The notes: generated by a model not told the origin, from the letters alone. A DNA stretch of 64,000 nt from Adiantum capillus-veneris (GCA_014529385.2 CM043957.1:70317003-70381002), one strand, 5' to 3'; shown: positions 32,595 to 44,915, numbered from the stretch's first letter. A program made the numbers and translations.

Positions 32595-33265
32595 AGTTTA
32601 CAATGGGCTTAACCACTGCACCCATCCCCAAATTGATCAACTTTGAGAGAGAATTTGATGTTGTAATAGATGCAAGTAGTGCATCATTCAGAGGAATCCT
32701 GCAACAAGACAAAAAACATATAGCTTGTACCCCTATGAATTTAAAAGACTATGAGAGAAACTATGACACATATGAGTTTTTGTTGTAGTGATGATCCAAG
32801 CGGCATTCCTCTCAGTAGGAAAATGTGCTGAGAACAGATCACCAAACCTTGAAGTGGATTGTGATACAACTTGATCTCTACATGAGAAAGAAAGGATGGA
32901 TTATCATGCTTGAAAAATACGACTTTGAGATCAAGTACACCATGGGAAAGGATCATATGATGCTATATGAATTGAGAAAAAAGTCCTTTTTTGCAGTTAT
33001 CTCTATGATAGATGAATCTCTGCTCTTACTAGTGAAGGCTAAGTTACTGAAAGATGAGCTGTACACGACAACAATCATGTCGCAAACTAGCATAAGCAAA
33101 AAGAAAAGAAACTCATTCAAGGGAATTCATTCTCAAATGGATGTTGCTCTTCTAGTTTTTAAGGTGCATACCCAATGTATTTACACTAGTAGACTATTCT
33201 TTCTGAAGCACATGATTCAACCTTGTGCTCGTCATCAAGCTATGCAAAAATTGAAACTTTAACAA
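32595..33265 (+). pseudogene. Gypsy RNase H relic
   Basis: Frame 32603-32788 reads PKLINFEREFDVVIDASSAS and GILQQDKKHIA; frame 32825-33262 reads TDHQTLKWIVIQLDLYMRKK and YDFEIKYTMGKDHMM. These are the two halves of a gypsy RNase H, split by a stop at 32787-32789 and a short damaged stretch. The expected ADALSR is degraded. No RT lies upstream, so it is an isolated piece. It is the best-preserved relative of the fragments at 11990, 13155 and 27440. Confidence 0.85.
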
Positions 33266-33356
33266 AAAGAATTTATTTTTTAAAAATACATACAAATACG
33301 TGACCTAATGGCTAGTTTCTCAAAAGACCCACGGTGTTCTCTGCACGAAAGTTGAA

Positions 33357-33358
<2 letters not shown>

Positions 33359-33434
<76 letters not shown>
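33359..33434. repeat. (GT)n(GA)n compound microsatellite
   Basis: About 17 GT units followed by about 21 GA units. Confidence 0.97.
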
Positions 33435-33437
<3 letters not shown>

Positions 33438-34129
33438 TTTCACCCGCCCCCTGCTGCAAACGGAGGTGTGGAAGACCCTGCAAAATCGCAAAAGACTACT
33501 TGTTGCAATCCATAAAACAAACAAATATGCATACATGGCAAATTCCATAGCATATAATCAAGACTGCACGCGATCATAGATAGATAGAGAGTGGGGGAGA
33601 GCAAGAGGGCACGTGCAGATGCACCCCCTAAGTGAAGTGCTACACTGGCACGTCGAGAGGGAAGAGAGGAGAGGAGAGAGGAATAGGCACAAACCGCGTT
33701 GGGTGCAATCTCCCCCCATGCAAGAGTGAGCATGCCCCCCTTGCACGTATTTAATTTATAGATAGAGGCCATGCTCAAAATTGATTACATCAGTTCGTAC
33801 TTGGGCATAAATATAGTCCCAGCCCGTAAAGAGCTCAATATAACAATAAATAGTTGTCTACATATCAACTTATAAATGAACCATAAATATTAAGGATTGC
33901 CATGAAATCCAATGGTGGCAGTTTTATTCCGAATAAGTGCTATTGCTTTATTGTCTTGCATGTACTGTTTCACTTATCCGGTAGCAAAACACCCGACAAG
34001 TGATCATATTGTCACAAATCAAGTTTACAATGCAATGCTTCATCAAAATATCAAATATTTCACAAATAAATAATCAAAATATCAATTTCATTACATACCC
34101 CGGGATTGAAAGACAATAGTCCTCAATCG
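33435..34129. other. Non-coding stretch
   Basis: Purine-rich near 33580-33690, otherwise AT-rich. Nothing recognised. Confidence 0.4.
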
Positions 34130-34279
34130 TTACCAAAACCAAACTAGCAACAATGGTGGCCAACTAAAGACTATTGCCCGGTGTTGGTCACTCATAAGGG
34201 CTTTCCTCTTTGGTTTGAGGACTATGTTGACTCCATAGCTGCCATGTTGGGCAGGGTGGTGTTGATTCCAAAATTGCAG

Positions 34280-35026
34280 TGGGAATATGAGCAAAGCTAT
34301 TCTCAAATATTTGGACTTGAACATGGGTAGTTTTGGCGCCTTCCGACAAGAGTTAGTGTTTGCATCATTCCCAAATGCTTGCTACAAGTGCTGCAGACTT
34401 GGACATTGTGCGAATGTCGAGAAGTGGAAACTACCCCTAATCCAAAGATCAAGACAACTTGGAGGCAGGTCCCTAGCGAGGTCAACCTTCAGCGGAGGTC
34501 ACTAGAATTGAAGTAAAAACAAGTGGGGAGGTGACTAAAGAATTGGATTTCCCCTACAAAGGAGCAGCAAGAGGAACCAGTTTTGTTGGTCTACCTCTCT
34601 GGTGAGATAAGCAAAGAGACTGAGAGCCCTTCAACTAAAGAGATGTAGAATAGACTTGAGCCAATTGATTACACTACCATTGAGACATGGACGCCCAATG
34701 AGTCGAGTCAACCTGATGTAAATGGTGCTCAGGACTGTTAGTTTACCTTAGCAAAAGCAGAAGAACGATGACTCTTCTTGTTTCTTCTACAAGCGGTTAG
34801 TTTTCGGAGCCTTGGCTTGGTGGTCAAGGGGCTTGCTGTGGTAGGGATTTCTCCTTGGTGGCAACTCAAGACAGTATTTGCTCCCCTTTGCTGGATATGG
34901 TCTCAGGGTGGCTCCCTTTGTAAGCTAATGTATGTGGTGGTCTTGTGGCTAGGGTGATATTGGGGGCCGAGTCTGATCCCATGGCTTGATTGGAGCATGG
35001 CTCTCATTGTAACTTTGTTGTTTTTG

Positions 35027-35076
<50 letters not shown>

Positions 35077-35110
35077 GCACATTATTGTGATTTTGTAAAA
35101 AAAAAAAACA
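34280..35110 (+). mobile_element. LINE-derived relic C with ORF1 zinc knuckle and tail
   Basis: Frame 34287-34505 contains YLDLNMGSFGAFRQELVF and CYKCCRLGHCANVEKW, which resembles the CCHC knuckle of plant LINE ORF1 with the last Cys lost. No RT follows. The downstream tail, GGTGGCTCCCTTTGTAAGCT near 34907, matches the LINE tails at 9240 and 35330, then (TA)n(CA)n at 35028-35076, a weak hairpin CACA-TTAT-TGTG at 35078-35089, and poly(A) at 35097-35108. ORF1 joined to a 3' tail without ORF2 suggests an internally deleted LINE. Confidence 0.6.
35028..35076. repeat. (TA)n(CA)n microsatellite
   Basis: About 16 TA units then eight CA units, inside the 3' tail of relic C. Confidence 0.95.
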
Positions 35111-35244
35111 ACTCAGATTTTGGTAAGGCCCATTTCGCTTTATCTTTTACCTTGGTTAAGCCTACAATTATACCTCAGAACAGAGTTTTTAATGTGAGAA
35201 CAATAACCCTTGGTGGTCTCTTTATGCATGCCAATTGTTTTCTT

Positions 35245-35640
35245 TTCTTTTTTTTTGTGAAACTCACAATGGTGAGTAAATTATATTGACGAAAACAAGA
35301 AATTACATAATCTAGTCGTTCCTGTGCCAAGCCATGACGTCTCTCAGCAACCAAAGATACATTGGTTGATAGGAGAGCCACCCCGCATCACTGAGAAGGA
35401 CCTCGGAGAGAAACTTGGCTAATCATGGTGGTGCTAACCAAACAAAACGTCAACAATTGCCCTATTCCACTCTTCAAAGTTGATCCGCTGTCTAAAGGCA
35501 ACAATTGTTTCCGTGTTTTCTTGTACAATCTTTGTGAACCTAGTTTAAAGGCATTCTCCAAGACCCGACAGTTCCTCGATGCCAATTGTTCTCTTAACCA
35601 TGTTGGCTTTGGGTCCATAGTATACCTACATGCATGTGCT
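35245..35640 (-). mobile_element. LINE tail on minus strand with 3' hairpin
   Basis: The minus strand ends AATATAATTTACTCACCATT, forming the hairpin CTCAC-CATT-GTGAG (35263-35276), then poly(A) (plus-strand T run 35245-35256). Upstream, GGTGGCTCTCCTATCAACCA near 35380 matches the other tails. A frame at 35388-35618 shows KKTRKQLLPLDSGSTLKSGI, unassigned. Confidence 0.6.
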
Positions 35641-35692
35641 TAAAGAAGAAAATTGTGGCATTCTCTCTTTGGTTTCTTAATTTACATATCCA

Positions 35693-35721
35693 CTCACTAT
35701 TGTGAGTTTGGAAAAAAAAAA
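35693..35721 (+). mobile_element. LINE 3' end: hairpin and poly(A)
   Basis: CTCACTATTGTGAG at 35693-35706 is followed by TTTGG and ten A. It is the fourth copy of this terminus in the window and sits against a family R block. Confidence 0.65.
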
Positions 35722-36070
35722 TTGTTTAGAGGTAAATTGACTAAATTTGAAGGTTTTTACACTAAATTTCTCTCAAAATTTAGAGGTAAATCTCAAAATT
35801 TGTAGGCGGGATTACTCTAAACCTTTTCTTTTTTCGAGCATAGGAGGTCATGTTTTCTTTGTTGGGAATATTATGATTGTCAGTTGGAATCAAGTTCGAG
35901 TCCTTACACAAATACTTTGATTGGAATGCCAGAAAGATCACATGTTTAGGTGCTTGCCAATTGTAATTTCGTACCCCAATGCATGTGTTTTCAAAATTCA
36001 ATTGGCAACCTGGAGGGGTTATTTTTGTGAACGATTGGTCACTATGTCCTTTTGGGGATTATGGCCTTCT
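35722..36070. repeat. Family R, copy 2 (3' part)
   Basis: GGTAAATTGACTAAATTTGA near 35732 and GCTTGCCAATTGTAATTTCG near 35953 match 43713 and 43885. Only the second half of R is present. Confidence 0.8.
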
Positions 36071-36600
36071 TTTGGACCCATAACGTACAAAAGAAGTCAT
36101 AAACCATTGGATTAGATAGAATCACAATATATGCCAACCTGGGATTGAGAAAAAAATAGAAAAGTGAAGGGGTTGTTTTCAAATCCCAAGCCGTGGAGCT
36201 TTAAATTGAGCATTTGAAGAAAGGCCACTAGACCTGCCAAACGGCCTCCAAGGACTTATAGATAGTCGCCTCAATAGGGGGAATATGCACTCCACAGTAT
36301 ACAAACTAATGCATAGATATATATCAAAGTCATGAATTGGCAAGAAGTCCAAGAAGGGCTATGAAGGTAAAAGAAACTTTTATATGGGAAGATGAAGGAA
36401 GATTAAGGACACATGCCAGGACACAAGGATCCAAAGAGATGCTAATCAATAATGATAGAGCACACCTCAACGGGAGGTCAAGAAGCAGTAGGTCGTCAGA
36501 CTAGAGAAGAGAGAATTTGGGAGCTCACAACAAAGAGAGAAAATGCAAATGGTCCTAAAGAAAACAGAGCAAATAGTCACAGACTAGGACGAACGGCAAC
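36071..36600. other. Non-coding spacer
   Basis: A-rich. Nothing recognised. Confidence 0.4.
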
Positions 36601-36613
36601 CAGACTCCATTAG

Positions 36614-36871
36614 GTGACTATAGAGGAGGTCGCAAACGATGAAGCCCCGAAAGTTTTGGCCGACTCTACAAATGGGAAAAAGGGGGTAAAGGTAACCACA
36701 AATTTCATTGGATTGCCTAGCATAGTCATACCTAAGGAAGTCTACCCCATCAAGTCTACAAAGCAAGTGCTAAAAGAGCTAAGGGAGATGAACATCATTT
36801 CAATGGCTACCCTAGATATAAATGGATTTTTGTTGATTTGCAGCTGGAGGATTGATAGAAAAAGTTTCTAG
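36614..36871 (+). CDS. Unknown 85-residue ORF upstream of gypsy relic F
   Basis: Starts MTIEEVANDEAPKVLADSTN and continues through IGLPSIVIPKEVYPIKSTKQ. It precedes gypsy RNase H and integrase pieces on the same strand, so it may be a gag or linker remnant, but I recognise no motif. Confidence 0.3.
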   Translation: MTIEEVANDEAPKVLADSTNGKKGVKVTTNFIGLPSIVIPKEVYPIKSTKQVLKELREMNIISMATLDINGFLLICSWRIDRKSF

Positions 36872-37059
36872 TTCATTTTACAACTAATTAGGAAGGCATT
36901 GGGACGTTGGATACTCTTGAACAAACGAAAATGGCTAGTGAGGTAACAGAAGAGAGGCCATATGAACCTACAACAATAGACTGGCTATTGACGAAAATCC
37001 ACATATAGTCAAAGTAAATAAGTGAGTATATTTTTTAGAGTACAATTAATCAAACTGTT

Positions 37060-39420
37060 CAAATAAGGCAAGGATGTACTTTCATGGCATCATATTGACA
37101 TGAAGGACATAGATCCTATTGTTCCAATATATTATGTTAGCCAACGCTTTTACTATGCCAAGAAAGGTAACACTGCCACTGAACGAGAAGTGTTGGGGAT
37201 GGTCTACTCTATAAAGAAGTTTTGCCATTATCTATGAGTTTGTTTTCTTTGTAGATCATTAGGAATAGCTCCTCTTGATCAATAAGATTCAAATCAAAGG
37301 GAGGTTGCTATATTGGATGCTTCTTCTCTAGGAATTTGTTTTTTATATCAAGCACAAGTTGAGGAAGAATTGTTATGCAGATTTACTATGACGAGCAATC
37401 CAAGTTCATGAACAGACCTACCAGACATTGAAGATCAACTTCTAATGTCAGACTCTTCATATTATCAAGCAGGCAAAATGAGACCATGGTACAATAATGT
37501 GTATTTTTGGAAGACATTCAAAGTCCCATAGGGTGAACATAAAAAAGGAAGGCCTTCATCATTCATTCATAAAATTTTCAATGATAATTGATGTCTTTTG
37601 TCAATTGGGTAAGTATGTCGTGCTCAAGAGGTGTTTGTATGAGCCTTAAAGATCAAAGCTTTCAGTAGTAGCAGCTCATGAGGAAGATGTAGGAGGCCAT
37701 TATTCAGGGAAAGCCATAAGGTTGGAGATTTTAGAAGCTAGCTTATGGTAGGAATCATTGCTCAAGGATGCCTAGAAGGTGGCTAAACACTGTGGTGCAT
37801 GCGAAACAGTAGGAAGGCCAACGACTAATAATATGATGCCTATTCATACAGTAGTGCCATTGAAGCCCTTTGTGAAATGGGGATTGGACTTCATGGTTCC
37901 ATTCAAGACTACAAGGGGTGAAAATAGATACAGTTGTGATGGCCATGCATTATGTCACTAAGTGAGTGCAAGCTCACGCACTACCAAATAAGACAGCTCC
38001 ATGAATAGCCAAGTTGCTTCTAAAAAATGGAATGCCTATGTATTTGAAGCTATGTCCATTTATGAAAAATATTCTATGCTGATTTGCTAGTAAAATTCAA
38101 AATTTTAATAAATATTTGGAAAGTGTCTTCGTAATAAAAAGGAATTTTTGAGTGTGTTTATGAATTTTTCACTAAGTGACTCTTCTTCCTTGACTTTTTG
38201 GGGCACCTAATACCCTGAATAGAAAGCAGCACAAGGCTAGAGTGAATTTCCAATTTACCAAAATCGGCTCATTTTGAGTTTATACTATGTTGTATTCACA
38301 GTGCTAAATTTCCTCCAACAAGCATAGTACATTTCAAGCTTAGGTCCAAATATAAGCATACAATTCCAATTTGGTGCCAACTTGATACATTTATATGTCA
38401 TACAGAAGGTCACATTGTGAAAGCCAGTTTTTTCATCCATGCAATTTTTGTACACCATAGGTGTGTTCCCAATTGTCTTAGGGAGACATGTTTTGATGCT
38501 TTGGATGTTTTTTGAGCTTGAACATGGAAGTAAAGAACCTGTGTGTAAAGTGGAAGCATTTATAAAGGTAATCATAAGTGGAAAAATCATGATAGGTCAA
38601 TAGAATGCAAAAAGTACACCTTTTTGTACTTACTTCTATGTTCAAATGAAAATTGTTCGGCCTAAAGCAACCATAGACTTTGGTCAAGAACTCATTGATG
38701 TTAACAAGAAAAATAGGCTAGTTGTCTTGAGATTTTTGTACCTTGTGCAAAATTAACAAATATGTTGTTTTTAGTCAAATTGAGTGCTCCGTTGAGAGCT
38801 CCTCATGACCATACACTCCATATTTTTTATTGTTTCTTATTTCCCATAGAGAGTGTGGTGTTAGCTTTGAGTTGAAGTGAATAATTCTACAAACACATGT
38901 ACATATGATAGGAGTATTTGATTTTTTCCCAAACTCTAAAATGACACTTTTGTGCCCTATTAGGTTATCGAACTAGTGCTAATAATTGCATAGAGTTCAT
39001 TAATGAAGCGATGGAACAATTAATTGATGAATTTTCTATCAAATACTAGAGATCCACTACTTATTATCCAAGAAGCAAGGTAAAGTTAAGAATTCCAACA
39101 AAAACGCTAAAACTCATCATGGCATGCACCAAAGGCCATGTCACTTATGGACAGGTTACTACACAACATATGCCATTCAAGTTACTATGTGGCCATGAAA
39201 CATTTGTGCCTTTTGAATTTTATGTTCCTAGTCTCAAGGCGGCTATTGGATATGACCTGGAAGACACCCACACCATTGAGACACCATCCAAGAGAGGCTA
39301 GAGCACCTTACTCAAGAGAAGGAGGTACCCCAACATGCACTCTGGTGTCATGATTCAAGAAAATCAAAGATAAGAAGATCATGATAAAGGTCTCCATAAG
39401 GAGTTTGAGAAGGAAGATCT
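37060..39420 (+). mobile_element. Gypsy relic F: RNase H and integrase, interrupted
   Basis: RNase H text at 37100-37420: YYVSQRFYYAKKG, TEREVLGMVYSIKKF, then shifted pieces of DHQALL and LLLEFVFYIKHKL. Integrase text at 37680-37960: GGHYSGKAIRLEILEA, HCGACETVGRPTTNNMMPIH, and KPFVKWGLDFMVPF. The integrase core resumes at about 38948 with FINEAMEQLIDEFSIKY and later TTQHMPFKLLCGHETFVPFE. The sequence resembles element 1 but is much older, with many stops. RT is missing. Confidence 0.8.
38040..38945. mobile_element. Unclassified insertion inside relic F integrase
   Basis: About 900 bases of non-coding sequence separate two parts of one integrase domain. No LTR, inverted repeat or target duplication was found by eye. 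The minus-strand frame at 38285-38590 has no known motif. Confidence 0.5.
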
Positions 39421-39740
39421 AATGCTATGGTACCGCGGTAAGATAAGTATGAGAAACCCAACTAAAGGCAGTGATGACGAGAATGTACTCCACATCCCCT
39501 CTTAAAACAAATAGTGGGATGCATGCCAATCCACCTAAATTATGTCATTGTGCCATCCCAATAATAGATAATGTGAAAATGTTGTAACCCATGGGAGAGC
39601 AAGTTTCAAGCATAGGCTATAAGGATTAGAATGTCCTTGAGGTCCTTCTTGAGTTTAAGCCCTATCGGATAGATCTTACAGGTCTCTTGGGATTGTTTCT
39701 ACAACATTATAATTTTCTCTTCTCTTCTTTGATCTTGCCT
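39421..39740. other. Non-coding spacer
   Basis: Remnants after the integrase end, nothing recognised. Confidence 0.35.
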
Positions 39741-39744
39741 CATG

Positions 39745-40045
39745 CTAGGGGTGCAGCATCTTACAACCACAGAGTTGGAAGTATTCGGTCTTTAACTCTT
39801 CTCCCAAAACTCAAAAATAACTTTGCCAAGATCGGGTTGTTGCTAGGTAGGGCCAACCCTTGTATCTCCCCTCTTGAAGCACAATCTTTGAGCATAGTGA
39901 TTAGGGGGTGCGAGCTGATGGTGAATAACAAGAGGGCAAGAGGGCATCCATGTTTGATAGATCCTATCATTGAATAGAAGCTCAAAGTGACTTCCATCTT
40001 TGAGAGTATGGACCAATCGTATAGTCGAGATATTTTATTGGACAT
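39745..40045 (-). pseudogene. LINE reverse transcriptase fragment D
   Basis: A 94-residue frame reads GSIKHGCPLALLLFTISSHP then LITMLKDCASRGEIQGLALP, the GxxQGCPL block and following text of a plant LINE RT, ending just before the expected FADD. It is cut at both sides. Confidence 0.82.
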
Positions 40046-40543
40046 GCATAGAGATTTTTAAAGCTACCTAGCAACAAGAGCATTTTCTTACAAGAACTTG
40101 CTTTATTCTCATTATAGCAAAAATCTCAAAAATAAAAGTGCAAAAATCTAACAATACTACTATGTATGTTTTAGAGATTCTAGATAGAAGTGTATTTTTC
40201 ATGTGTCAATATGTCTAGTTGCAAGCTCAATCCCAACAATGTCCAAAGTATTCCATCCGAACTTGAACAATTCTAAGGATGTGGTCACGTGAAGCATAGT
40301 TATCAGTAAGATGTTACCGATGCAACTATGCCAAAATGGGCTTGGTTACAAAGACCTTGCATAGTGCCATATAAGACAAATAATTTGTGCACATGTGATT
40401 GCTCATGAGGCACATTTATTTCAAAAATTAATTGATGACTATGCATCACGTGACCACTGCCTAAATTGAATTTTATAGGAGTTCAAATACCATGATGTCA
40501 AAAAAGTTTCAAGAAGGGGCATGTGTGTTTGCATTGTGGTTTT
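40046..40543. repeat. Family R, copy 3 (5' part)
   Basis: AAAGCTACCTAGCA near 40057 and GATTCTAGATAGAAGTGT near 40177 match copies 1 and 4. It stops at GCATTGTGGTTTT where the copia LTR begins. Confidence 0.75.
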
Positions 40544-40764
40544 TGTTACCATACATATGTGGTAGTGATGTGTGTGAGCACACTTAGGACCGTCGGGGCA
40601 TTTTGTCCCTCATTAGGAGGTTTTTTGCCCCATGCATTGTATATACGCCCATCACTTTAGTGCTAACTTATCTTTCCATTGCACACTAACACAACTCTCT
40701 ATTGTGTGCCTTGAGCTCTTCATCTTCTCCAGGCTATGTGTGTTTCCCTGCAACCCTATTTTCA
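40544..40764 (+). repeat. Probable 5' LTR of copia relic H
   Basis: Starts TGTTACCATACATATGTGG at the break of family R and ends near CCCTATTTTCA, six bases before the primer motif. It has a GTATATAC TATA-like motif near 40639. No second copy was found, so ends are provisional. Confidence 0.6.
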
Positions 40765-40769
40765 TCACT

Positions 40770-40781
40770 TGGTATCATAGC
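40770..40781 (+). other. Copia H primer-binding site
   Basis: TGGTATCATAGC differs by one base from the initiator-tRNA-Met motif TGGTATCAGAGC typical of copia elements. Confidence 0.85.
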
Positions 40782-41126
40782 AAGTTGCATCATCCCGACC
40801 ACAGTCACCAGCATGGCCAACACATGCGGACTCACTTTCTCTGATATGGGTGAGCTTTGGTGAGTGTCAATAGGTCGACAAATATTTTGGACAAGCTCAT
40901 AAAGCTTGGTCTGGTCAAAATTTCCATTTGGACTCATTTTGACTTTCGTTTGCACTACAAGAAGTATTGCGCAAGCAATGTTACTCCTTTTGTGCAAAAT
41001 TTATGTCAGTGCCGTTTTTTGCATCTCCCATACAGTCTTCTTCGGCCTGTGCTATATAGCACGCGTTAGTCTCGCTTTATTTGTCCTCTTTTTGAATAGC
41101 TTTCACATCAGATGTAGGCATTCGCC

Positions 41127-41765
41127 ATGGCTAACAACAACACAGATGTGTTCAAGATGTTTGCTACTGAGGATAAATTGGATGGGGATAATTACGCAAT
41201 GTGGGCTTACATGATGCAAAATGTTCTTGTGTCAAAGGGAGTTCGGAATGTTGTGCATGGCATTGATGTACACCCTGATTCTAACGATGCAAGCGATGTT
41301 GAGGATGTTGCCATTTTTGGTGGTAGGGTTGCGGCTGCTAAAGCTGTTTTTTCTACGGTTGGGCAAGCTCCTTGGGATGTTAGATATGCGTAGGTTCAAG
41401 CATTGATTTCTTTATCTGTGAAGTGCACTATTACTCCTCACATTCTCTTAGCTAAATCTGCAAAACAGGCTTGGGATATTTTGACTGGTCTTTATGCAAG
41501 TCGCAATGAGGCTAAAATTGCATTGCTTCGTAAAGAGTTGGAATCGAAAATTATGCATGAGGAAGATGAAATGGACACTTTCCTTGCTGGTATCAAGGAT
41601 ATTAATGAGCAACTTATTTCTATAGGTGAAGTCATTTTTGACAATTCCCTCGTGCAGACTGTTGTTGATACTTTGCCCAATTCTTACCAGACTTTTGCTA
41701 GTACTTGGAGACTTATGACCCAAGGAAATCCTGAAGTTGTCAAGTTTGATGCATTATGCACATAG
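41127..41765 (+). pseudogene. Copia H gag
   Basis: Frames 41127-41393 and 41403-41765 form one gag broken by a TAG at about 41391 (CAG to TAG would explain it). Text includes KLDGDNYAMWAYMMQNVLVS near 41175, SAKQAWDILTGLYASRNEAK near 41455 and EEDEMDTFLAGIKDINEQL near 41560, matching the copia gag core. It ends in a frameshift near 41755. Confidence 0.9.
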
Positions 41766-42393
41766 TCACTTTGAAGAAAAAAACAAGGCTAAACAGCATG
41801 CAGTTGAACAGGCCTTTATCGTTGCTCAAAGAAAAAGTGGTAACAACAATATAGCCACTTCTCATGGTTCTTCGATAAGTGGAAAATCACCTACTTCCAA
41901 TGCTTCTGTTGGAAATACCTCATCTGGGAATTCTAGTAAAAAGGGCAAAAAGAACATGCGTTGCCATTATTGTAAATATAATGATCACTTGATCAAGCAG
42001 TGTGCAAAATTGAAGGCAAAAGAGGCTAACAAGAAAGAGGTTGGTTCCACTACAAGTGCAACAATCGTAGAGTCTTCAGTGAAAGGAGATTGTGATGATG
42101 ATGTAGATGCAGAATGGGCTTTTAGTGTAGAGTGCACTTATGATCCTTCTGCCCATGATGCAAGCATGTCAGTTGTTGCTACAGATGCTCATGTGTGGTA
42201 TTTTGACAGTGGTGCTACAAAGCACATTACCTCTCATCGTGACTTGTTTACCTCTCTCAAGGATGTCCCTCATGGAAATTCAATCACTTGTGCCAACAAT
42301 GTCTCTTATCCGGTCAAGGGATTTGGAAAGATTGTGCTGTCTGCTACTGTGAATGGAAGTTCTTTCACACTTATTGATGCATTATGTACCTAA
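41766..42393 (+). pseudogene. Copia H zinc knuckle and protease
   Basis: This continues gag in another frame (HFEEKNKAKQHAVEQAFIVA). The knuckle CHYCKYNDHLIKQC is CX2CX4HX4C. The protease start WYFDSGATKHIT near 42200 has an intact DSGA. The domain is cut at about 42392, where the reading direction of the copia sequence flips. Confidence 0.9.
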
Positions 42394-42968
42394 GAAAGCA
42401 GTAACAATGTCTGGTTGATGTACATCCCATCCAAAATGAGCTGCCAATGCACATAGAAAATTCATAGTAGTCATATGAAAAGTGGGAGTAAAAGTCTCTT
42501 CATAATCTATGCCATTCTGTTGTGCATAGGTTTTTGAAACAAGGCGAGTCTTATAGCGATCAATCTCACTATCTGGCTTGCATTTCAACTAAAAAACTCA
42601 CTTCGTACCAGTGGCCTTTTTGCCAGGAGGCAAATCACATAAAGTCCATGTGTCATTTTCTATAAGTGCATCATATTCTAATTGCATGGCAGCCATCCAA
42701 TTTTTTGAATTTTGTGCTTTATCAAAAGACAGAGGTTCATCTATATTACATAAGCTAAAAACAGCCAAAGGATAACAATTTGATGCATAAGATGCATGGT
42801 GAGAACCTGAATGAGTACGACTAGACAAATGTGCATCCAATTAACTATCACGCAAAGTATACATTTGCCATTTTGGCATACCTCCATCCTGCTCATTCTA
42901 TCCCTTTCCACATCAAAGTACATCATGTAAATCTGCATCAGAAATAGGCTATTGCGTAACATTTTCAA
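42382..42968 (-). pseudogene. Copia RT N-terminal part, opposite strand
   Basis: The minus strand reads KNWMAAMQLEYDALIENDTW then LCDLPPGKKATGTK, and next RYKTRLVSKTYAQQNGIDYE then ETFTP and HFGWDVHQPDIVTAFLGT. This is the usual start of copia RT. It ends at the junction with the plus-strand protease near 42392. Upstream on the minus strand (42840-42968) the linker is present with several stops. Confidence 0.9.
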
Positions 42969-42984
42969 AAACCCTCATAGGGTA

Positions 42985-43250
42985 TTCATTTGCCTCATTG
43001 GAATTTACATTTAATTTCCACCACTTAAAAGAGGCAACAAATTGTCATAAATGTCATGTGAGCTTACATTATTGTCATTAAATGTCTTGTGAGCAAGTGC
43101 AGATACAGACAAAAGGTTCTTTTTTCTTGAATGGTGATATATTAGGTTCTTCTTCGGCATAATGGAGGGTCTACTTGGGACAAGGTGGCGATCAGTGGCA
43201 GCGTCAGCTCCTTGGTGGCATTGTCCACAAAAAGGTTATTAGCTAGATAA
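42985..43250. other. Non-coding spacer
   Basis: Nothing recognised. Confidence 0.35.
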
Positions 43251-43254
43251 AAAA

Positions 43255-44095
43255 TCTTGTAGATGTCATGCAAAAATCTTTCTAAAGCTACCTAGCATGA
43301 AAAGCATTTTCCCACACGAATTTACTTTATTCTCCATCTAGCAAAAAAGCTCCAAAATAAGAGTGCAAGATTCCAGCAATACTACTATGAAGGTTTTACA
43401 TAATCTAGATAGAAAGTGTGTGTCGATAGGCATACCCTCCACCTCGATCCCAACAATATCCAGATTTTAAAAGAGTTGTAATTTGTAATGCCAAAAAGAG
43501 TTGTCAATTTGAAAAGAGGTGTAATTTGTAATGCCAAAAAGAGTTGTCAATGATGGGCATGTGTGCTTGCTTTGTGGTTCTAGCTAGGTTCAAAGAATAG
43601 GCAAATGCATGGGAATTGTTGAAGTTGAAGAAATCACATGTGCAAATGTAGAAAGAGTTCATCGACGCTTGATTTTGTTTTTGGAAAAACTTGGAAAAGC
43701 TACCCATGAGAAATTTTAGCGGTAAATTGACTAAATTTGAAGGTTTTTACACTAAATTTCTCTCAAAATCTAGAGGTAGATCTCAAAATTTGCAGAGGAG
43801 GTCATGTTTTCTTTGTTGGGATCAAGTTCGAGTCCTTACACAAATACTTTTATTGGAATGCTAGAAAGAACACATGTTCAGGTGCTTGCCAATTGTAATT
43901 TCGTACCCCAACGCATGTGTTTTCAAAATTCAATTGACAACCTGGAGGGGTTATTTTTGTGAAGGTTTGGGTAAGTTGCAACTCAAAGGTCACTATGTCC
44001 TTTTGGGGATGTCCTACAAGGTTTAAAGTTAGTTAGAATGTCTCAAAAGTTGCATGTAACAAGAGAGATTATTTACCCAACCCTCTTTGCTTATA
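43255..44095. repeat. Family R, copy 4 (most complete)
   Basis: Covers both the AAAGCTACCTAGCATGAAAA half and the GCTTGCCAATTGTAATTTCG half. At 43491-43550 a block of about 45 bases around GTAATTTGTAATGCCAAAAA is duplicated. Near the end comes GCTTATAAAAGGA, a TATA-like motif at 44090-44102. This could be an LTR promoter. Confidence 0.78.
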
Positions 44096-44102
44096 AAAGG
44101 AT

Positions 44103-44915
44103 TTTCCTTTTCACCTAAACAAATCCCCTCCTCTCTCTCTCTCTCTCTATGGCTTGGAAGTGGTTTTATGGGATCAAGGGTGGATGTGACAAATCATGAC
44201 ATACATGCTATGCAGACCATGCGATCAGCACCCAAATTTACAAATCAATCTTCACTTACAATGTAATGCACAAGAGTACCATGATCTTCAATGAAAGCAT
44301 GTGAACGTGGTGATTAGAGCCCATGCCTTAAATAGGAATGAAAAAGTTGAAATCTATAGGTGCTCATGGTGAGCAATAAATACTATTGATCTTGCTGTAA
44401 ACTTTGGCTTCTTATGGGCCTTTGTGTTTACATACATGTTAAGGAATCTCCCTTTGGACATTAATCTCACCCTTGGGTGCAACCCTCTTCATTAGGGTGA
44501 ATTTCTTTCTCAAGAGTTCATATGGTCATGATAAACGTCTTGACATAATTTGCCATCATAGTATTTTTGTTATATAGTCTTTCACATTAGTTCCATTCAT
44601 CTAAATATAGCAACCTAGGTCCTTGCCATTTAACACACAACCTTAACCTTTGACTGTTTAGTGCAAATGTAGACGAAATGTAGAGTAGATTTGAGATAGC
44701 TTTATGAATTAAATTTGAAAACATTCTTTGTTCTTTTTCTCTCTAAAGGGGTGTCTTCTAAAGTAGAGAAGCCATTCACATGGTTGAATCCCCAAAAGCT
44801 TGCCTTGAGTCTCTCAAAAGAGATGTGCAATCACTTTTAGAAATTGGGATTCCAACTCATCTAGAACGTGTGGATGCAATACAAGGTATGGTGTATCATA
44901 CCATAGTTGTCATTC
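44103..44915. other. Non-coding stretch
   Basis: A short CT run at 44130-44149. No gene recognised. Confidence 0.4.

Noticed and set aside
42140-42352. Other-frame ORF inside copia protease
   Set aside because: It is a shadow of the protease frame.
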